Shown in pieces: positions 33,004 to 42,253 of a DNA stretch of 64,000 nt. The notes under the pieces are model-generated. The model searched no databases, was not told the DNA's origin, and saw only the letters and a list, made by a program, of their open reading frames with translations. The stretch's first letter is position 1. Every line of letters begins with the position of its first letter. This stretch comes from Anaerolineae bacterium (GTDB taxonomy: Bacteria > Chloroflexota > Anaerolineae > Promineifilales > Promineifilaceae), in NCBI GenBank assembly GCA_023382655.1, contig JAHDWK010000015.1, forward strand, positions 1-64,000. The letters are read 5' to 3'. The position numbers and the translations under genes were made by a program.

Positions 33004-34698
33004 TCAGTCGTTCCTGGTAACGTAGGGCAGGAACACGTAAAAATCTTTGGGGAGGGGCGTGCCGGTTATGGTTGGCGTCGCCGTTGCCGTTGCTGTAGCG
33101 GTGGCGGTTGGTGTAGCCGTGGCTGTATCGGTCGGGGTGGCCGTGGGCGTGTCGGTGGGCGTGGGCGTGAAGGTGTTGGTCGGTGTTGGTGTGTCCGTCG
33201 GTGTTGGCGTATCAGTCGGTGTTGGCGTAAATGTGTTGGTCGGCGTTGGTGTGTCTGTGGGGGTGGGGGTAAAGGTATGGGTAGGCGTTGGGCCAGTAGG
33301 GGTAAATGTGGGGGTTGGCGTCGGCCCAATGACCCCACTCAGGTCAATAGAAAAGAAGCCCTGCCCTATGACGGTGCCGGTGATGTTTCGCATGGTGGCT
33401 ACCACATAGAAAATCCCGGCATCGGTGAGGTAGCCGTCATCATTGCCAAAGGTGTTAAAGTAAACGTCATCGTCAAATATGCCGTTATCGTCCAGGTCAA
33501 TGGGGTCATTCTCGCGGGCGATGACCATGGTGTTGTTCAAGACGAGGACGCCATTGGCCGGGGTGGGGCCGTCGCTGACGCCGCCAATCACATAATCACC
33601 CAGGCTGTTGCCTACGTGCAGGAAAAAGGTGTCGGCAAATTCGGTGTCGGTGAAGTTTTCGGTAGCGCCCACGTAAATGGGACTACCGGAGGCGGCCAGA
33701 ACGGCGCCGTTGCTGTAAACCCAATCCTGTTCGGTGAGGTCATTATTGCCGCGCACAAACCAATTTCCATTGGGAGCCATTGATACACCAACGATGCCGT
33801 TTAAGTCCACCGGCTCGCTGAAGCCGCTGCCCGGCAAAATGACCCCTTCCTGCACCACCACCGTTCCGTTTACGGCGACTACGTCATCGGTATTGGTGTC
33901 ACCGGTTAAGTCTCCCAGGACGATCCAACTGCTGCCGTCGGCGGAGATGAAGTAATCATCCGTATCGAAGTTTTCCCAGAATTCCGTGCCTATCTGGCCG
34001 GGAGGGATGGTGACGCCTTCCTGGGCCAACACATTTGTGCCCAAAATCAGCAGGTCGTCCTCAGTTGTGGGTAAACCATCTACGAGGTCAGCGGAGAAGC
34101 CGACCGTGCCATCATTGGCGATCACGGCCGTGTCCAGCGTAATACCCCAGGTTGTGGTCGGCAGCGCGGGCAGGGTGGTGCTGACGCCTTCTTGGGCAAC
34201 GACGGTAATCGTCACAGCGTCACCAAACAGGATGTATTCATCCCCAGTGGTGGGGCCGTCGGTATTGGTGGCAAAGACAAATTCGCCAGAATCGTTGATG
34301 CCCAGTTTGGTATCCAGCAGGCCATAATGTTCACTCATGTTCCAGGTGGTCGTCACCCCTTCTCTGACGCGCACGACGCCATTAACCAGTAAGATTTCGT
34401 CTTCTGTGGTGGGCAGGTTGGTATCGGCCGTTAAGACCCAATTGCCGTTGGGGCTGCCAAATACCCGGTCAAAGGCAGCTGAACCCGGCCCAAATTGGAC
34501 GCCCGGCAGTCCGGGTACCTCCGAGCTAGGGTCGCCGGTTATGCTGGTATAAATGACGGTGACGGGCGGCGCGCCGCCCAGGGAGGTGGTTTGGGCCATG
34601 CTGGACAGGGTGAAGAGGCCTCCAATGAAACCACCCACACTGAATAGGATCAACAGCAAACCTTTGAACACACGCAATCCATTGCTGAACATGATCAT
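33004..34698 (-). CDS. Secreted Thr-Pro-rich repeat protein with C-terminal FLPYV tail, 564 aa
   Basis: An N-terminal signal (about 1-35) is followed by about 400 residues of repeats with GDxxxDDxVxVNGxVVxQEG and ANGNW patterns, probably a beta-propeller-like array. A Pro-Thr linker of (TP)n units covers about residues 455-545, and the end is KDFYVFLPYVTRND. GGAGGG precedes ATG 34698. The repeat family is not recognised. The linker and tail suggest exposure at the cell surface. It is flanked by the LacI gene downstream and a divergent crotonase gene. Confidence 0.75.
   Translation of the reverse strand: MIMFSNGLRVFKGLLLILFSVGGFIGGLFTLSSMAQTTSLGGAPPVTVIYTSITGDPSSEVPGLPGVQFGPGSAAFDRVFGSPNGNWVLTADTNLPTTEDEILLVNGVVRVREGVTTTWNMSEHYGLLDTKLGINDSGEFVFATNTDGPTTGDEYILFGDAVTITVVAQEGVSTTLPALPTTTWGITLDTAVIANDGTVGFSADLVDGLPTTEDDLLILGTNVLAQEGVTIPPGQIGTEFWENFDTDDYFISADGSSWIVLGDLTGDTNTDDVVAVNGTVVVQEGVILPGSGFSEPVDLNGIVGVSMAPNGNWFVRGNNDLTEQDWVYSNGAVLAASGSPIYVGATENFTDTEFADTFFLHVGNSLGDYVIGGVSDGPTPANGVLVLNNTMVIARENDPIDLDDNGIFDDDVYFNTFGNDDGYLTDAGIFYVVATMRNITGTVIGQGFFSIDLSGVIGPTPTPTFTPTGPTPTHTFTPTPTDTPTPTNTFTPTPTDTPTPTDTPTPTNTFTPTPTDTPTATPTDTATATPTATATATATATPTITGTPLPKDFYVFLPYVTRND
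33047..33330. repeat. Tandem Thr-Pro-coding repeats
   Basis: Degenerate units of about 18-24 bases (GGCGTTGGTGTGTCGGT type on the plus strand) encode the Thr-Pro linker of the minus-strand protein. Such DNA is prone to copy-number change. Confidence 0.8.
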
Positions 34699-34897
34699 GA
34701 GAATACCCTCCGTGAAGTATTTTGGTGAATCGGGTTGGATGAATAGCTAGAATGATGAACTGCAAGTAGAACCTGAAAGGTTGAGGCACATATGATACCG
34801 CAGACCGGGCAGGTCTCCAAGAATTAAGTTTTGCCCCGGTGAGGTTGTGAAGGTACATTTTCGGGAGGTACAGGTAGAAAGTTATGGAGGTACAACG

Positions 34898-35722
34898 ATG
34901 GTAACTGAGAGGCCAACTGTTTTGTATGAACGCGACGGCCGTGTCGCTCACATTACCTTGCATCGCCCAGAGAAACTGAACGCGATCAATGAAACGATGC
35001 CGCAAGAATTGCGCACGGCCGTGCAGCGGGCCAACCAGGATGACGCGGTGCATGTGATCGTGTTGAGCGGGGCCGGGCAGGCCTTTTGCAGCGGCTATGA
35101 CCTGGAGATTTTTGCCGAACGGCCGCGCCCCGTGCCCGGCAGCCAGGAGATGCCCTGGGACCCGATGGTGGATTACCAATTGATGGGTGAAAACACGGCC
35201 TGTTTTATGAGTCTATGGCGCAGTCACAAGCCGGTTATCTGCAAAGTGCAGGGTTTTGCCGTAGCCGGGGGCAGCGACATCGCCCTGTGCTGTGACCTGA
35301 TCGTGATGGCCGAGGAGGCACAGATTGGCTACCCACCGGCGCGGGTATGGGGCTGCCCGACGACGGCGATGTGGGTCTACCGGGTGGGGGCGGAACGGGC
35401 CAAACGACTGCTGTTGACGGGGGATTTAATTCACGGCCGTACCGCTGCCGCCATCGGTCTGGTGAGTGAAGCGGTTCCGGCCGAACAGCTTGAGGCACGG
35501 GTGGCACAACTGGCGCAGCGTATGGCGGCTGTGCCCAAGAACCAGTTGATGATGCACAAACTGCTGGTGAACCAGGCCTATGCCAACATGGGGCTGGAAA
35601 GTACACAACTGCTGGCGACGCTGTTTGACGGCATGGCCCGCCATTCACCGGAGGGAGTGGCCTTCAAAGCCCGCGCGGAAGCGGTGGGTTTTAAGCAGGC
35701 AGTGCGGGAGAGGGATGGGTGA
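34898..35722 (+). CDS. Enoyl-CoA hydratase/isomerase (crotonase) family protein
   Basis: A 274-residue crotonase. Oxyanion-hole motifs are GAGQAFCSGYDLE and AVAGGSDIALCCDLIV, with HRPEKLNAINETM near the N-terminus. GGAGGT (34885-34890) is seven bases before ATG 34898, so the 34847 start is rejected. The substrate is not predictable and no other fatty-acid genes are near. Confidence 0.9.
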   Translation: MVTERPTVLYERDGRVAHITLHRPEKLNAINETMPQELRTAVQRANQDDAVHVIVLSGAGQAFCSGYDLEIFAERPRPVPGSQEMPWDPMVDYQLMGENTACFMSLWRSHKPVICKVQGFAVAGGSDIALCCDLIVMAEEAQIGYPPARVWGCPTTAMWVYRVGAERAKRLLLTGDLIHGRTAAAIGLVSEAVPAEQLEARVAQLAQRMAAVPKNQLMMHKLLVNQAYANMGLESTQLLATLFDGMARHSPEGVAFKARAEAVGFKQAVRERDG

Positions 35723-35775
35723 ACAAATCTGTTTAACGCGGAGGCGCGGAGGTGCAGAGAAAGAAAGGGGATAAG

Positions 35776-36030
35776 TTACGGCCGTGTGGCTACCTCCAAT
35801 TCTGCCAGATAGATGAGAGCGTATGCGGCCGTGTCGCCGCACATCTCCTGGTTGGCTTGCAGCCGGTTGCAGACGGCGGGCCGGTCGGGGTGGCCGAAGA
35901 TGGCGCAACGGTTATCGGCCGTCAACTGCACACAGCGCACACCCGCCGGTTTGCCATGCGGCATACCGGGGATGGGGGAAGAGATAGAAGGGGCAATACA
36001 ACAAGCCCCACAACCAATGCGACATTCCAT
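35776..36030 (-). CDS. YkgJ-family cysteine cluster protein, 84 aa
   Basis: A small CxxxCxxCC protein beginning MECRIGCGACC and continuing with SPIPGMPHGKPAGVRC and CAIFGHPDRPAVC, matching YkgJ/YeiW-type zinc- or iron-chelating proteins of unknown role. I place the start at 36030, one base after the methyltransferase stop (TAGcATG). ATG 36042, overlapping that gene, is an alternative. Coupled translation is likely either way. Confidence 0.85.
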   Translation of the reverse strand: MECRIGCGACCIAPSISSPIPGMPHGKPAGVRCVQLTADNRCAIFGHPDRPAVCNRLQANQEMCGDTAAYALIYLAELEVATRP

Positions 36031-36031
36031 G

Positions 36032-36841
36032 CTATTTTTCATACCGAAACAAGTGCGTTTGCCACTGGCTGAGGGGGCTTTGGCCGGTGTGTTGGAAGTA
36101 GGCCAGGGCGGATTGGGCATTGAGAATCTGGTCGGCGGCGGCGGGGTGGCGGAATTCGTAGAGCGGGCCGCCGGCCTGTTCCTCGGCGGCGTATAACTCC
36201 ACGCAGTGGTACAGGTCGGGGCGCTGCATGTCAAACGGCACCCAGTCGGTGCTGGCGAGCAGGCCGCCATAGGTGAAACCGGGGGCTTCCTGGGTCAGGC
36301 GGTGGATGCGGGTACGGCCGTACTGGTATGACACACTCAAAAACACCACCCCCCCTGGTTTCATGAACGGCCGTGCCCCCGCCAACACCTGCCGCCGAAA
36401 ACCAAAACCATCATCCCCTTCGCTGGTGGGTGGGTTCGCCAGGATAAATTGGACGTGCCCGGCGTAAGCAGCCAGCGCCGCCTGGTCGGTGGCGGCAAAG
36501 GGGGTGTAAGAGTCGGCCAGGAAAAAGGTCAGGCGATCAGCCACGCCATTCGCAACGGCGTTGTGCTGCGCGGCGGCGATGTTGGCCGGGTCAATGTCCA
36601 GGCCAATGACGTGGCTGACGGTGGGGATTTGCACGGCCGTGATCCCCAAACAGCCGACGCCACAGCCCCAATCCAGCCCCACACCCGCCAACAGATGGTG
36701 GTGTAAACCAATGGTTTGCAGGGCAATACGGCTGGCCGGGGTCAGGGCAAAAGCACCGGGCGGCTGGTGAATTTCCAGTTCGGCCAGCCCGCCGGTATCG
36801 GCTGCTGTCAGGTGAACGGTATTTTTGGGCGTGATAGTCAT
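36032..36841 (-). CDS. Class I SAM-dependent methyltransferase (RsmC/small-domain type)
   Basis: A 269-residue protein. Motif I is LDWGCGVGCLGI, acidic motif II GLDIDPANIAAAQ, and the NPP motif ANPPTSEGDDGF suggests N-methylation of a base or a glutamine amide. Similarity is to the MTS family that includes rRNA guanine methylases, but the target is not clear. It is followed directly by the YkgJ-like gene. The hairpin 36859-36906 lies just upstream, after the DinB gene. Confidence 0.82.
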   Translation of the reverse strand: MTITPKNTVHLTAADTGGLAELEIHQPPGAFALTPASRIALQTIGLHHHLLAGVGLDWGCGVGCLGITAVQIPTVSHVIGLDIDPANIAAAQHNAVANGVADRLTFFLADSYTPFAATDQAALAAYAGHVQFILANPPTSEGDDGFGFRRQVLAGARPFMKPGGVVFLSVSYQYGRTRIHRLTQEAPGFTYGGLLASTDWVPFDMQRPDLYHCVELYAAEEQAGGPLYEFRHPAAADQILNAQSALAYFQHTGQSPLSQWQTHLFRYEK

Positions 36842-36858
36842 AACAACCTGATAAACAG

Positions 36859-36906
36859 GTAATTGAGTAATTGGGTCATTACGCAGTTACCCAGTTACTC
36901 AATTAC
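36859..36906. repeat. Inverted repeat of GTAATTGA units
   Basis: GTAATTGAGTAATTGGGT (36859-36876) pairs with 36889-36906 at 17 of 18 positions. The same GTAATTGAGTAATT arm occurs at 43869-43882. The right arm runs into the stop region of the DinB gene. Confidence 0.82.
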
Positions 36907-37394
36907 ATCTTCTGCAACTGCTCCGCCAGCGTTTCAATTTCGGCCCAGTGGGTGGCTTCGTGCAGCGCCAGGCGGCGGGCCTGGCTGAAGACGCTGTGGG
37001 TGTGATTGCCCAACATGGCCGGGCGCGCCCACTTTTCCTCCGGTAATTTTTGCAGCACGACCACCAGTTCGACCCGTTTGAGGGTGAAAGATTGTAGCGA
37101 GGTGGTGAAGGGCAGACGGCCGTAGCCCACTACCTTGCTCCATTCTCGTGGATGGAATACCGGCATGTGCGGATTCTCTGTGGTCAGCATGGCGTAAATG
37201 GTGTGTGTCCAGACATCATCAAAGCCACGCAAATGGGCCAAAATCTGGGCAATTGACCATTCTTTGGCAGATGGTGGGGTGTGTAATTGGGTTTCGGTAA
37301 GTACGGCCGTTGCTGTCGCGATACGTGCTGGTGTTTCGACCAATAAAGCCAACACCTCGGCAATGTTTGCAGAAGTTATCGTGGTTTTGGGCAT
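36903..37394 (-). CDS. DinB-superfamily protein
   Basis: A 163-residue four-helix protein with the DinB pattern: LAHLRGFDDVWTH near residue 55 and HEATHWAEIE near the end, giving three His for a metal site. Members include bacillithiol or mycothiol S-transferases and uncharacterised proteins; the partner thiol is unknown. It follows the FtsX-type gene, separated by a long inverted repeat. Confidence 0.85.
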   Translation of the reverse strand: MPKTTITSANIAEVLALLVETPARIATATAVLTETQLHTPPSAKEWSIAQILAHLRGFDDVWTHTIYAMLTTENPHMPVFHPREWSKVVGYGRLPFTTSLQSFTLKRVELVVVLQKLPEEKWARPAMLGNHTHSVFSQARRLALHEATHWAEIETLAEQLQKM

Positions 37395-37416
37395 GGGGGG
37401 ATTGTATTACGAACGA

Positions 37417-37480
37417 AGTGCCAGGCAAGGGGCAAAACCTCATTGGTTAACCAGGGTAGAACAGCCCCTTGCCTGGCACT
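37417..37480. repeat. Perfect 17-bp inverted repeat after the permease gene
   Basis: AGTGCCAGGCAAGGGGC (37417-37433) and its complement (37464-37480) enclose 30 bases. The structure starts 12 bases after the permease stop. The arm contains GTGCCAGGCA, which is itself nearly palindromic. Confidence 0.82.
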
Positions 37481-37492
37481 TTCTAGCGCCGG

Positions 37493-40057
37493 TTACTCTT
37501 CGCGCACGGCCGTAGCCACGACCATTTGCCCCAAGCGGAACGCCGGGTAAACGCCGGCCAGCAGGGCGGCCGTGAGGGCGATGGCAAACGCCTGGGCAAA
37601 GTAGACCGGGTTCAGGTTCATTTGCAGCGTCCAGCCAAAGGAACGCACGTTGATGACGTAGATGAGAATCCAGGCCAGCATGGTGCCGGTGGGCAGCGCC
37701 AGCAGCCCGGCCAGGCTGCCCATCAGGCCCGTTTCCAGCAGCGTCAGCCCCCAAAGCTGGCGCACGGTCATGCCGGTGGCGCGCAGCACGCCCCATTCGC
37801 GGGCGCGTTCCAGTTGCAGGCTCATCAGGGCGCTGAGGATGCCGATGAAGGCGACGACCACCGCCAGCAGCCGCAGGGCCGCGGTAATGGCAAAGGTGCG
37901 GTCGAAAATCTCCAGCGCCCCGGCGCGCACGCTCTGGTTGGATTGAATGGTGAGGTCGCTACGGCCGTTAAACCGCGCCTGCATCGTCGCCACCACCTCA
38001 TCTACATCAGTCCCCTCGGTCACAAACAGCCCCATCGTGGAGATGGTCGCATCATCCCACAGTTCACGGTACAGCGATTGCCCCATGTACACCCGCCCCT
38101 GGTCGGTGGTGTAATCGTAGGTCACGGCCAGCACCGGGAAGGTGCGTTCCCCGGCGGGTGTGGCGATGGTGATGGGCGGCGGCGGTAGCCCCAGATTTTC
38201 CCGTTGCAGCAGCGGCTCGGTGATGAAAATGCCCTCGCCCGCCAGCAGCTTTGCCCAGGCAATGGGCCTATCCCCGGCCAGCCAAAGGTAGCGCCGGTTG
38301 CCGTTGGAGACGTCGCCGTCAACGGCGATCAGGTCGGCCGCCAGGGCATAATCGGGCAGGGTGATGGGCAGTTCGCGGGCGGTGACGGCCCAGGCGATAC
38401 CGGGCGTGTTCACGGCCGTGTCCCGTACATCCGCCGCCAATACCCCGCCAATCTCGCTGTTGGTCAGGCGCGGCGTCGAGATGAAGATGTCCGCTTGCAG
38501 GGTGTCATTGAGCCACACGTCCACGGTGTTGCGAAAGGAGCCAATCATCACCGAGACGCCGACGATGACGGAGACGGCCACCATCAGGGCGGCAATGGCG
38601 ATGGAGGTACGGCTGAGAGAACGGGTAATGTCACGGGGGGCCATGCGCCCCAGGACGCCAAATAGACGGGTGGTAAGCGGGGTAATGAGGGGCATGAGCA
38701 CGGCCGTCAGCGGCGGCGTCAGCAGGGCGAAGCCAAACAAGATGGCAAACAACCCGGCAAACGCGGTAATCAATGAACCGGGAATGCGCAATAACAAAGC
38801 GCCGATCCCCACCAACACCAGCCAGCCCAACAGCAGCCAGGGCAGCAGGCGGCGCGTTTTGCCTTCCAGCGTGGAGCGGCGCAGCACGGTGGCGGGGGTG
38901 GTTTGCATCGCTTCCCAGGCGGGCAAGAGGGAGGCGAACAGCGCCGCCAACATACCCAATACCAGCCCCAAGACCAGCGATCCCGGCGGAATGGTCACAT
39001 CCTGCACATTGAGAGCGAAGTAGAGGTCGTTGATCGTTTGCGTCACCAGCCGCACCATGCCCCGCCCCAAAATGACGCCAACGACCAGCCCCAGCAGCCC
39101 ACCAATCAGGCTGAGGACGGCCGCTTCCACCAGAATCAGGCGCAGCAGTTGGCCGCCGGTGACGCCCAGACTGCGCAAAATGCCGAACAACGGCCGTCGC
39201 TGTACCACGCTAAAACTGACGGTGTTGTAGATGAGGAACATGCCCACCACCAGCGCCAACAGGCTGAGGGCGGTGAGATTCAGTTCAAAGGCGGCGGTCA
39301 TTTGTTGGATGGTGTTGCTGCGGGCGGCGGCCGTTTCCAGGCGCACGCCGGGCGGCAGGGTGGGGGTTAAGGCGTTGGCTTGCTGTTGGGTCAAGATGAG
39401 ATCAATGTGGCTGAGACGGCCGGGCATGTCCAATATCTCTTGGGCGTTGGCGATGTCGGTGAAGAGCAGGCTGCCCAGGGCGCGGCGGTTGACCTCGCTG
39501 CTGGGGGTGAGCAGGCCAACGATACGCAGGGGGGTGGCACGGCCGTTGACCGTAATCGTCACCACGTCGCCCAAATCCAACCCATACCGCGCCGCCAGCG
39601 GCTCAGAGAGGACAACAGTGTTGGGTTCGGCTAGAAAGGCGGCCAATCCGTCGCCCGCCAGATCCCCTTCCGCCTGTCCGGGCGCGCCAAAGTAGTCGCG
39701 AAAAGGCGGCTCGGCAAAGAGGTCAATACCCACCAGCCGCATGAGCTGGTTGTCCAGTTCAGCCGCCAGCCCGTACCCTTCCACCACCGGCGCAGCAGGG
39801 GCGATCCCCTGGGCCACGCGCAGGTGGGTGTAGAGCGCCTCATCCAGGCTGCCACTGCCTACCAACCGGTGGCTGGCCTTGCCGGTGATGGCATTGGTGG
39901 AAAGCTGGAAAGCGCGGCTGGCCGATTCGCTGGCCAGGTCAATGGACACCATCATGGCCACGCCAATAGCCACGCCCAGGATGAAGAGGATGGTCTGGAA
40001 CGGCCGTCGGCGCAAGCGGCGATAGGCGGTGCGGTACAGGGGGCGGTTGTTGATCAT
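37493..40057 (-). CDS. ABC transporter permease, FtsX/MacB type, 854 aa
   Basis: The layout is an N-terminal membrane helix (QTILFILGVAIGVAMMVS), a periplasmic MacB-type domain, three helices with FtsX signature (FLIYNTVSFSVVQRRPLFGILRSLG), a middle helix pair, a second MacB-type domain, and a second FtsX helix block ending near the C-terminus. This doubled form is typical of lipoprotein- or macrolide-type export permeases. I chose ATG 40057 because the longer frame from 40126 runs through the GGCGATTTATCGCC repeat. The LolD-type ATPase at 43200-43880, on the other strand, is a possible partner. Confidence 0.88.
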   Translation of the reverse strand: MINNRPLYRTAYRRLRRRPFQTILFILGVAIGVAMMVSIDLASESASRAFQLSTNAITGKASHRLVGSGSLDEALYTHLRVAQGIAPAAPVVEGYGLAAELDNQLMRLVGIDLFAEPPFRDYFGAPGQAEGDLAGDGLAAFLAEPNTVVLSEPLAARYGLDLGDVVTITVNGRATPLRIVGLLTPSSEVNRRALGSLLFTDIANAQEILDMPGRLSHIDLILTQQQANALTPTLPPGVRLETAAARSNTIQQMTAAFELNLTALSLLALVVGMFLIYNTVSFSVVQRRPLFGILRSLGVTGGQLLRLILVEAAVLSLIGGLLGLVVGVILGRGMVRLVTQTINDLYFALNVQDVTIPPGSLVLGLVLGMLAALFASLLPAWEAMQTTPATVLRRSTLEGKTRRLLPWLLLGWLVLVGIGALLLRIPGSLITAFAGLFAILFGFALLTPPLTAVLMPLITPLTTRLFGVLGRMAPRDITRSLSRTSIAIAALMVAVSVIVGVSVMIGSFRNTVDVWLNDTLQADIFISTPRLTNSEIGGVLAADVRDTAVNTPGIAWAVTARELPITLPDYALAADLIAVDGDVSNGNRRYLWLAGDRPIAWAKLLAGEGIFITEPLLQRENLGLPPPPITIATPAGERTFPVLAVTYDYTTDQGRVYMGQSLYRELWDDATISTMGLFVTEGTDVDEVVATMQARFNGRSDLTIQSNQSVRAGALEIFDRTFAITAALRLLAVVVAFIGILSALMSLQLERAREWGVLRATGMTVRQLWGLTLLETGLMGSLAGLLALPTGTMLAWILIYVINVRSFGWTLQMNLNPVYFAQAFAIALTAALLAGVYPAFRLGQMVVATAVREE

Positions 40058-40100
40058 AGCGGTGGCAACGTTTGTAGCAGGCACTTTAGTGCCGCCAGCA

Positions 40101-40122
40101 GGCGATTTATCGCCTACTACGA
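40101..40122. repeat. GGCGATTTATCGCC repeat copy
   Basis: AGGCGATTTATCGCCTACTAC repeats the right part of the 7748-7794 hairpin. It lies between the permease and dam genes. Confidence 0.65.
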
Positions 40123-40128
40123 ACAAAC

Positions 40129-40989
40129 CTATCTGTAATTGATCACCAATACCTCGCTCACCTGGCCCCGTTTGTTGGCCTTGGAATTGATGGCGCGGCT
40201 GGCTTTGAGTTCCCGGCAGTGGAAATCGCGGTACAGGGCCAGTGTCATTGGCGTCCAGGAATTGCTGAGCATCAGCAGACAGCCGCGCCGGTTGAGTTCG
40301 TGGTAGACGTCCGCCAATTCTTGCTGTTCTCGTTGGCCAAAGGGGTGGGGAGTGTAGCTGGTGAAGCTGGCGGTGGGCGACAGCGGCACATAGGGGGGGT
40401 CAAAGTAGATAAAGTCGCCGCTTTGTGCCCAGTCAAGCAGTTCTCGAAAATCTGCCTGCACAATGGCCACGCCTTGCAGGGCGCGGCTGGCGCTGTGTAA
40501 GGCGGCGGTATCAAAGATGGCCGGGTTTTGGTAGCGGCCCATGGGCACATTAAACTGCCCGGCGCGGTTGACCCGGTAGAGGCCGTTGTAACAGGTTTTG
40601 TTGAGGTAAATGAAGCGGGCGGCGCGGGCTACCGGGGAAAGTTCGGCCACCTGTTGGGTGCGGATGTGATAGTAGTAATCTTTTTGGTGCTGCTGGCGGT
40701 GTTTGGTTAATTTTTCGATGAGGGTGGCCACATCATCACGCACAACCTGGTAGCAGTTGACCAGTTCGCCGTTGCTATCGGCCAGGCGCATACTCGTGAA
40801 CTGTGCCCGGTCTTGTTCGCGTAGTGAATAGAGATGCCAGTAGACGGCGGCGCTGCCGGTAAATGGTTCACAATAGCGGTTAAATTCGGCGGGGAAATGG
40901 GGGGCAATCTGGCTCAATAACTGCGTCTTGCCACCGGCCCACTTCAGAAATGGTTTGGGTGGGATGTAAGCGGGTGGCACGGCCGTCAT
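40129..40989 (-). CDS. dam: DNA adenine methyltransferase (D12 class, Dam-like)
   Basis: A 286-residue alpha-class N6-adenine methylase. FLKWAGGKTQLL is motif X/I region, EPFTGSAAVYWHL motif I, and IYFDPPYVPLS the catalytic DPPY motif. GATC specificity is inferred from the Dam-like layout. No restriction enzyme gene is adjacent, so it appears to be an orphan methylase. ATG 40989 is preferred since the longer frame translates the hairpin at 41010-41054. An ACGGCCGT copy spans codons 2-4. Confidence 0.88.
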   Translation of the reverse strand: MTAVPPAYIPPKPFLKWAGGKTQLLSQIAPHFPAEFNRYCEPFTGSAAVYWHLYSLREQDRAQFTSMRLADSNGELVNCYQVVRDDVATLIEKLTKHRQQHQKDYYYHIRTQQVAELSPVARAARFIYLNKTCYNGLYRVNRAGQFNVPMGRYQNPAIFDTAALHSASRALQGVAIVQADFRELLDWAQSGDFIYFDPPYVPLSPTASFTSYTPHPFGQREQQELADVYHELNRRGCLLMLSNSWTPMTLALYRDFHCRELKASRAINSKANKRGQVSEVLVINYR

Positions 40990-41009
40990 ACGGGAGAATC
41001 CACAGATTA

Positions 41010-41054
41010 CACAGATGTCACAGATTATGTAAATAAAAATCTGTGACATCTGTG
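41010..41054. repeat. Perfect 17-bp inverted repeat of CACAGAT units between folE2 and dam
   Basis: CACAGATGTCACAGATT (41010-41026) pairs exactly with 41038-41054. The same family as 5958-6020. It begins 9 bases beyond the folE2 stop on the minus strand. Confidence 0.85.
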
Positions 41055-41063
41055 GCTAAACAA

Positions 41064-42149
41064 TCAGGTGGATACGGAGCGGTAGGTGAAGGGTTCCAGG
41101 TAGGCGTCGAAGCCGCCGGGCACACCTTTGACCAGGACGCTGATGGCGTCGTGGGAGTGCAGTGATTCTTTGTGGGAGGCGAAAATGCGGAAGTCGGCGA
41201 TACGGCCGTCTTCGTCCAGCCCTTCATACAACAGGCGCACCGCGTCTTCCACAAATTTCAGATTAGCAGCGTTGAGTTCGGCAAACGCCTGTTCGTCTTC
41301 TCGCTTGACCATCACCTGGGTTTCTGTTTGCAACGCCTCACGCGATATGTCTACTAGGTCTTCAATCCAAAAGCCATCGTTGTATTCCACCGAAATTTTG
41401 GCGACGGAACGCTGGCTGTGAGGCACAGCGGCGACGCCGCGTGTCAGGTTGGCGTGTACACTCAACTCGTAGCTACACGGGCAGGCAGAGGAGTAGACGA
41501 AGTCCAGATGGATGAACTGGCGCACGCCCTGATCGGGAGTGACGATGGTTTCCAGCACCACCGGGTAGTATTGATAGCCGGCCAGGCCGCTGCGTAGGCT
41601 CTCTTGCAGCAAGGGATAATCGAAGGCGATGGCAATGCGGGCGGAGGAGCTTTCTAGATTTTCCAGGTAGCTGGCGACCACGTTTTGTAGTGTTTGTGGC
41701 GTCAATTCGCTCTCGTCGTATTCGTAGAAGGTGCGCATGATACGGCTCATGTTAATGCCCTTTTTGAAGGCGTCCAGGGAGACGGTGCCGGTGATGGAGC
41801 AGTGGACTTGCTGCGAGCCGCCGTCGCGGGTCATGACGTGCATGGGTACTTTGAAGTTGTGGATGCCGACGTGCTGAATGGTCACGGCCGTGCCCCGGTT
41901 TTCGCTGGTGTTTTGCATGTCCGGCATGGACGCTTTGTAGGCCGGCGTCGGTTTGAATTCGGTGTCGTACACCTTTTGCAAATCTTTGACACGGCGCTGC
42001 GTGGCGGCTGCCTCGTCAATTTCGGGGATAATGCTCAGCCCATTCAAGCCGCTTTTACCATTTTTATGAAAGCCATTGCCGTTGAGTACGGCCACTTCGG
42101 CTTTGTTCAGTACAGGCGTGTGCCCATTGTTTTTCATCGTCTTATTCAT
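41064..42149 (-). CDS. folE2: GTP cyclohydrolase IB (FolE2)
   Basis: A 361-residue FolE2/MptA-type enzyme converting GTP to 7,8-dihydroneopterin triphosphate for folate and queuosine. The VGIHNFKVPM opening of the domain, the SACPCSYEL active-site Cys region, HSQRS and ASHKESLHSHDA are in order. The first ~75 residues are a non-conserved extension. AAGGAG precedes ATG 42149. It supplies the substrate of QueD (10.4 kb), completing the preQ1 pathway within this window. No zinc-responsive operator is obvious upstream. Confidence 0.93.
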   Translation of the reverse strand: MNKTMKNNGHTPVLNKAEVAVLNGNGFHKNGKSGLNGLSIIPEIDEAAATQRRVKDLQKVYDTEFKPTPAYKASMPDMQNTSENRGTAVTIQHVGIHNFKVPMHVMTRDGGSQQVHCSITGTVSLDAFKKGINMSRIMRTFYEYDESELTPQTLQNVVASYLENLESSSARIAIAFDYPLLQESLRSGLAGYQYYPVVLETIVTPDQGVRQFIHLDFVYSSACPCSYELSVHANLTRGVAAVPHSQRSVAKISVEYNDGFWIEDLVDISREALQTETQVMVKREDEQAFAELNAANLKFVEDAVRLLYEGLDEDGRIADFRIFASHKESLHSHDAISVLVKGVPGGFDAYLEPFTYRSVST

Positions 42150-42253
42150 TTTCGTCTCCTTAACAGTTGCAAAATAAACCTGAATGGCAACGTTGTAGTC
42201 GGGTTCAGTTTCATCAGGCGGGTAGTAAGTAGAGTCTGTATATGCCAGAATTC

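Noticed and set aside
33047..33409. Val/Gly-rich plus-strand ORF in the tandem repeat
   Set aside because: It is the antisense of the Thr-Pro linker; the minus-strand frame has a signal peptide, Shine-Dalgarno and long coding context.
40129..40989. Dam-like methylase as the enzyme that recognises ACGGCCGT
   Set aside because: The methylase looks GATC-specific and the octamer has no GATC; no link is visible beyond one copy in its start region.
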